Of a DNA stretch of 64,000 nucleotides, positions 61,928 through 64,000 are shown one piece after another. Origin of the DNA: Oceanobacillus sp. Castelsardo (GTDB lineage Bacteria; Bacillota; Bacilli; Bacillales; Amphibacillaceae); assembly GCF_001659985.1 (NCBI RefSeq), contig NZ_LYCS01000007.1, positions 1 through 64,000 on the forward strand, given 5' to 3'. Position numbers and translations under genes: made by a program. Position 1 is the first letter of the stretch. Each line of letters opens with the position of its first letter. A model generated the notes under the pieces. The model had not been told where the DNA came from, did not search any database, and saw only the letters and a list, made by a program, of their open reading frames with translations.

Positions 61928-63154
61928 ATGGCTACTGAAACATTATTATTAGATCAAAAAACAATTGAAACTGTAAAAGCAACTGTTCCAGCACTTCAAG
62001 AACATGGTAATACAATTACACAACACTTCTATAAAACAATGTTTAAAAATTACCCAGAACTAAAGAATATTTTCAACCAAACAAACCAAAGAAAGGGAGA
62101 CCAACCTAAAGCACTGGCCAATACGGTTCTAGCTGCAGCAATGCATATTGATAACCTTGAGGCAATTTTGCCAGTTGTAAAACAAATTGGTGAAAAACAC
62201 AGAAGTCTTAATATTAAACCAGAACATTATCCAATCGTTGGAGAAAATTTACTAATTGCAATTAAAGAGGTATTAGGAGATGCAGCTACAGACGACATCA
62301 TGACTGCATGGGAGAAAGCATACGGTGTAATTGCTGATATATTCATCTCTATAGAAAAAGAAATGTATGAAGAAGTTGCAAACAAACAAGGTGGTTGGGT
62401 AGACTACCGTGACTTTAAAGTGGTACAAAAAGTAGAAGAAAGTGATGTTATTACCTCATTCTACCTTCAACCTGTAGATGGTGAGAAAATCGCAACATTT
62501 GTACCCGGACAATATATTACTGTAAAAGCAGAGATAGAGGATCAACCGTATAATCATTTACGTCAATATAGTTTGTCTTGTGCTCCAGGGCAAGATTACT
62601 ATCGCATTAGTGTAAAACGTGAGGATGCAATGGGAGATAATCCGGCCGGTGTGGTTTCTAGTTTCCTACACAAGCATAAAGAAGAAGGAAGCATTATTCC
62701 GATCAGTGCACCAGGTGGGGACTTCGTTTTAGACCTGGAAGATAATCGTCCACTTGTCCTAATCAGTGGTGGTGTAGGGTTAACACCAATGATGAGTATG
62801 CTTGAAACAGTGATTAAAGAACAACCAGAACGTGAAGTACATTACATCCATGCAGCAAGAAGTGGAAAATTCCATGCTATGAAGGCTCGTGTCGACGAGA
62901 TTACGCGTAATCACTCACAAGTGAAGAGCTATACTGTCTATGACAATCCAGTTGAAGGCGACCAATTCGATAAAGAAGGCTTTATTGATTATGAATGGTT
63001 GTCCACTATTTTACCATCCACTGATGCTGCATTTTATTTCTGTGGACCAAAAGGCTTTATGAGAGCTATGTACCAAAACCTAAGTAAATTTGGAGCGGAT
63101 GAATCAGATATTCATTATGAAATATTTGGACCTGCTGACGATTTAAGTAACTAA
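61928..63154 (+). CDS. hmp: flavohaemoglobin (nitric oxide dioxygenase)
   Basis: Converts NO to nitrate with O2 and NADH. The 408-residue protein has an N-terminal globin domain (residues about 1-145; proximal histidine H91 in GEKHRSLNI, distal-pocket Y35 in TQHFYKTMF), an FAD domain (about 155-255; LRQYSLS) and an NAD domain (about 265-400; GGVGLTPMMSML, FYFCGPKGFM). The frame extends five codons upstream but the ATG at 61928 is preceded by GGAGTGG. It is controlled by the divergent nsrR. Complete length. Confidence 0.97.
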   Translation: MATETLLLDQKTIETVKATVPALQEHGNTITQHFYKTMFKNYPELKNIFNQTNQRKGDQPKALANTVLAAAMHIDNLEAILPVVKQIGEKHRSLNIKPEHYPIVGENLLIAIKEVLGDAATDDIMTAWEKAYGVIADIFISIEKEMYEEVANKQGGWVDYRDFKVVQKVEESDVITSFYLQPVDGEKIATFVPGQYITVKAEIEDQPYNHLRQYSLSCAPGQDYYRISVKREDAMGDNPAGVVSSFLHKHKEEGSIIPISAPGGDFVLDLEDNRPLVLISGGVGLTPMMSMLETVIKEQPEREVHYIHAARSGKFHAMKARVDEITRNHSQVKSYTVYDNPVEGDQFDKEGFIDYEWLSTILPSTDAAFYFCGPKGFMRAMYQNLSKFGADESDIHYEIFGPADDLSN

Positions 63155-63228
63155 GAACAGTAAAAATGTGAGCTTCCTAAGATAAAGGGTTCCATAATTG
63201 AGAGTAACTATTAAATAACAATATAATT

Positions 63229-63264
63229 AAGGGTGCAATCGCATAGCGTTTTGCACCCTTTTTA
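63229..63264 (+). terminator. hmp terminator
   Basis: The stem AAGGGTGCAA / TTGCACCCTT followed by TTT on the plus strand. Confidence 0.9.
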
Positions 63265-63396
63265 ATAGGCATACCTATGTATTACTGCTAATCGGTGTGT
63301 AAAAACACGAGTAAATTAAGCGTTATTTACGAAGAAGATGCGGCTGAGGTCTATGATTTTATTGGTTATCTAAATATGAAACGGAGAAGATAAGCC

Positions 63397-63836
63397 ATTG
63401 AGTGCCTGAGTGCAGAGAAATTATTGTCGTTCCGCTGCTCATCCGGGGAATGAGTGCCTGAACGTGGAGAAATTATTGTCGTTCCGCTACTCATAGAGGT
63501 AATGAGTGCCTGAACGCAGAGAAATTATTGTCGTTCCGCTACTCATAGAGGTAATGAGTGCCTGAACGCAGAGAAATTATTGTCACTCCGCTACTCATAA
63601 AGGCAATGAGTGCCTGAATGCAGAGAAATTATTGTCGTTCCGCTACTCATACGGGGAATGAGTGCCTGAACGCAGAGAAATTATTGTCGTTCCGCTACTC
63701 ATAGAGGCAATGAGTGCCTGAATGCAGAGAAATTATTGTCGTTCCGCTACTCATAGAGGTAATGAGTGCCTGAGTGCAGAAAAATTATTGTCATTCCGCT
63801 ACTCATAGAGGCAATGAGTGCCTGAGTGAAGAGAAA
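63397..63836. repeat. tandem array of eight 52-bp stem-loop units plus a partial ninth
   Basis: Units begin at 63397, 63449, 63501, 63553, 63605, 63657, 63709 and 63761, each exactly 52 bp, with a partial copy at 63813. A typical unit starts AATGAGTGCCTGAACGCAGA and holds AAATTATTGTCGTTCCGCT and ACTCATAGAGGT. Each can fold: ATGAGT pairs with ACTCAT, and GAACG with CGTTC. As 52 is not a multiple of three, no protein repeat is encoded. Copies are too similar throughout to be CRISPR repeats with spacers. Confidence 0.95.
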
Positions 63837-63950
63837 GAATTATGAAGATGATGTGTTCAACTTTATTTTTTTACTTTAAAAGTATTTTTGAATAAATACA
63901 CTTAAACACTGTTGCTTTAGTTGAAAAAGTGATAGTAAACTTTTTAATCA

Positions 63951-63982
63951 AAAAAAATGCCCAGAGTTTTCTGAGCATTTTT
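63951..63982. terminator. bidirectional terminator near the right edge
   Basis: ATGCCCAGA / TCTGAGCAT with one mismatch, flanked by A-rich and T-rich sides, so it could act on either strand. The stretch 63837-63950 has no gene that I see. Confidence 0.7.
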
Positions 63983-64000
63983 ACCTGCTATTGATATTTC

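Noticed and set aside
63397-63836. CRISPR array
   Set aside because: The units vary little over their whole 52 bp; there are no unique spacers, no leader and no cas gene nearby.

Overview
The window is a 64-kb piece of the origin-proximal core chromosome of an endospore-forming, low-GC member of the Bacillaceae. Gene content and order follow the Bacillus subtilis dnaX-to-lysS segment, read here in reverse, so nearly all genes lie on the minus strand and the replication origin should lie beyond the right edge. Sporulation genes (spoIIE, spoVT, spoVG, yabG, sspF, bofA, gin, fin, yabP, yabQ, sleL) show that it forms spores. I infer a genus near Oceanobacillus/Virgibacillus from the overall feel of proteins and repeats, but cannot prove it.

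Layout from left to right: the 5' third of a 16S rRNA gene with tandem promoters (1-785); lysS and a compact folate operon folP-folB-folK-yazB (1293-4830); cysK, a decayed foldase relic, hslO, coaX, ftsH, hpt, tilS (4990-12396); yabT, yabS, a small unknown gene and spoIIE (12479-17251); an elongator tRNA-Met on the opposite strand (17645-17718); yabR, divIC, yabQ, yabP, rqcP, mazG, yabM, spoVT, mfd, fin, pth, ctc, prs, glmU (17870-31955); spoVG, purR, ispE, sspF, veg, yabG, rsmA, rnmV, rpfB, tatD, metS (32571-42952); rsmI, yazA, trmN6, yabA, ricT, holB, yaaR, darA, tmk, yaaO, gin, bofA, yaaL, recR, ebfC, dnaX and the SRP RNA (43378-55142).

To the right of the SRP RNA the conserved order is broken by a cassette of about 3.7 kb: a second cysteine synthase, and divergently an ABC importer of the sulfonate/nitrate/taurine type (55322-59018). 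The cassette separates tadA from the SRP RNA. It is followed by tadA, sleL, and the divergent pair nsrR / hmp (nitric oxide sensing and detoxification) with a well-placed NsrR-like operator. The last 0.8 kb contains an array of eight exact-length 52-bp units and part of a ninth, each able to fold as a stem-loop.

The genes are housekeeping and sporulation functions: translation, tRNA and rRNA modification, cofactor and nucleotide synthesis, DNA replication and repair, cell wall precursors, and sigma factor control. Against this background the unusual material is mostly intergenic: a mosaic hairpin repeat family (five long copies plus three solo ends), a second family bounded by TTCAAAAGG inverted repeats, a third long structured repeat acting as a terminator, the 52-bp array, and gene losses at places where B. 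subtilis has pabB-pabA-pabC, dusB, yacD, yabJ, abrB and xpaC-yaaN. I did not find a convincing new defence or metabolic system; the repeat families and the 52-bp array are the best candidates for undescribed biology.
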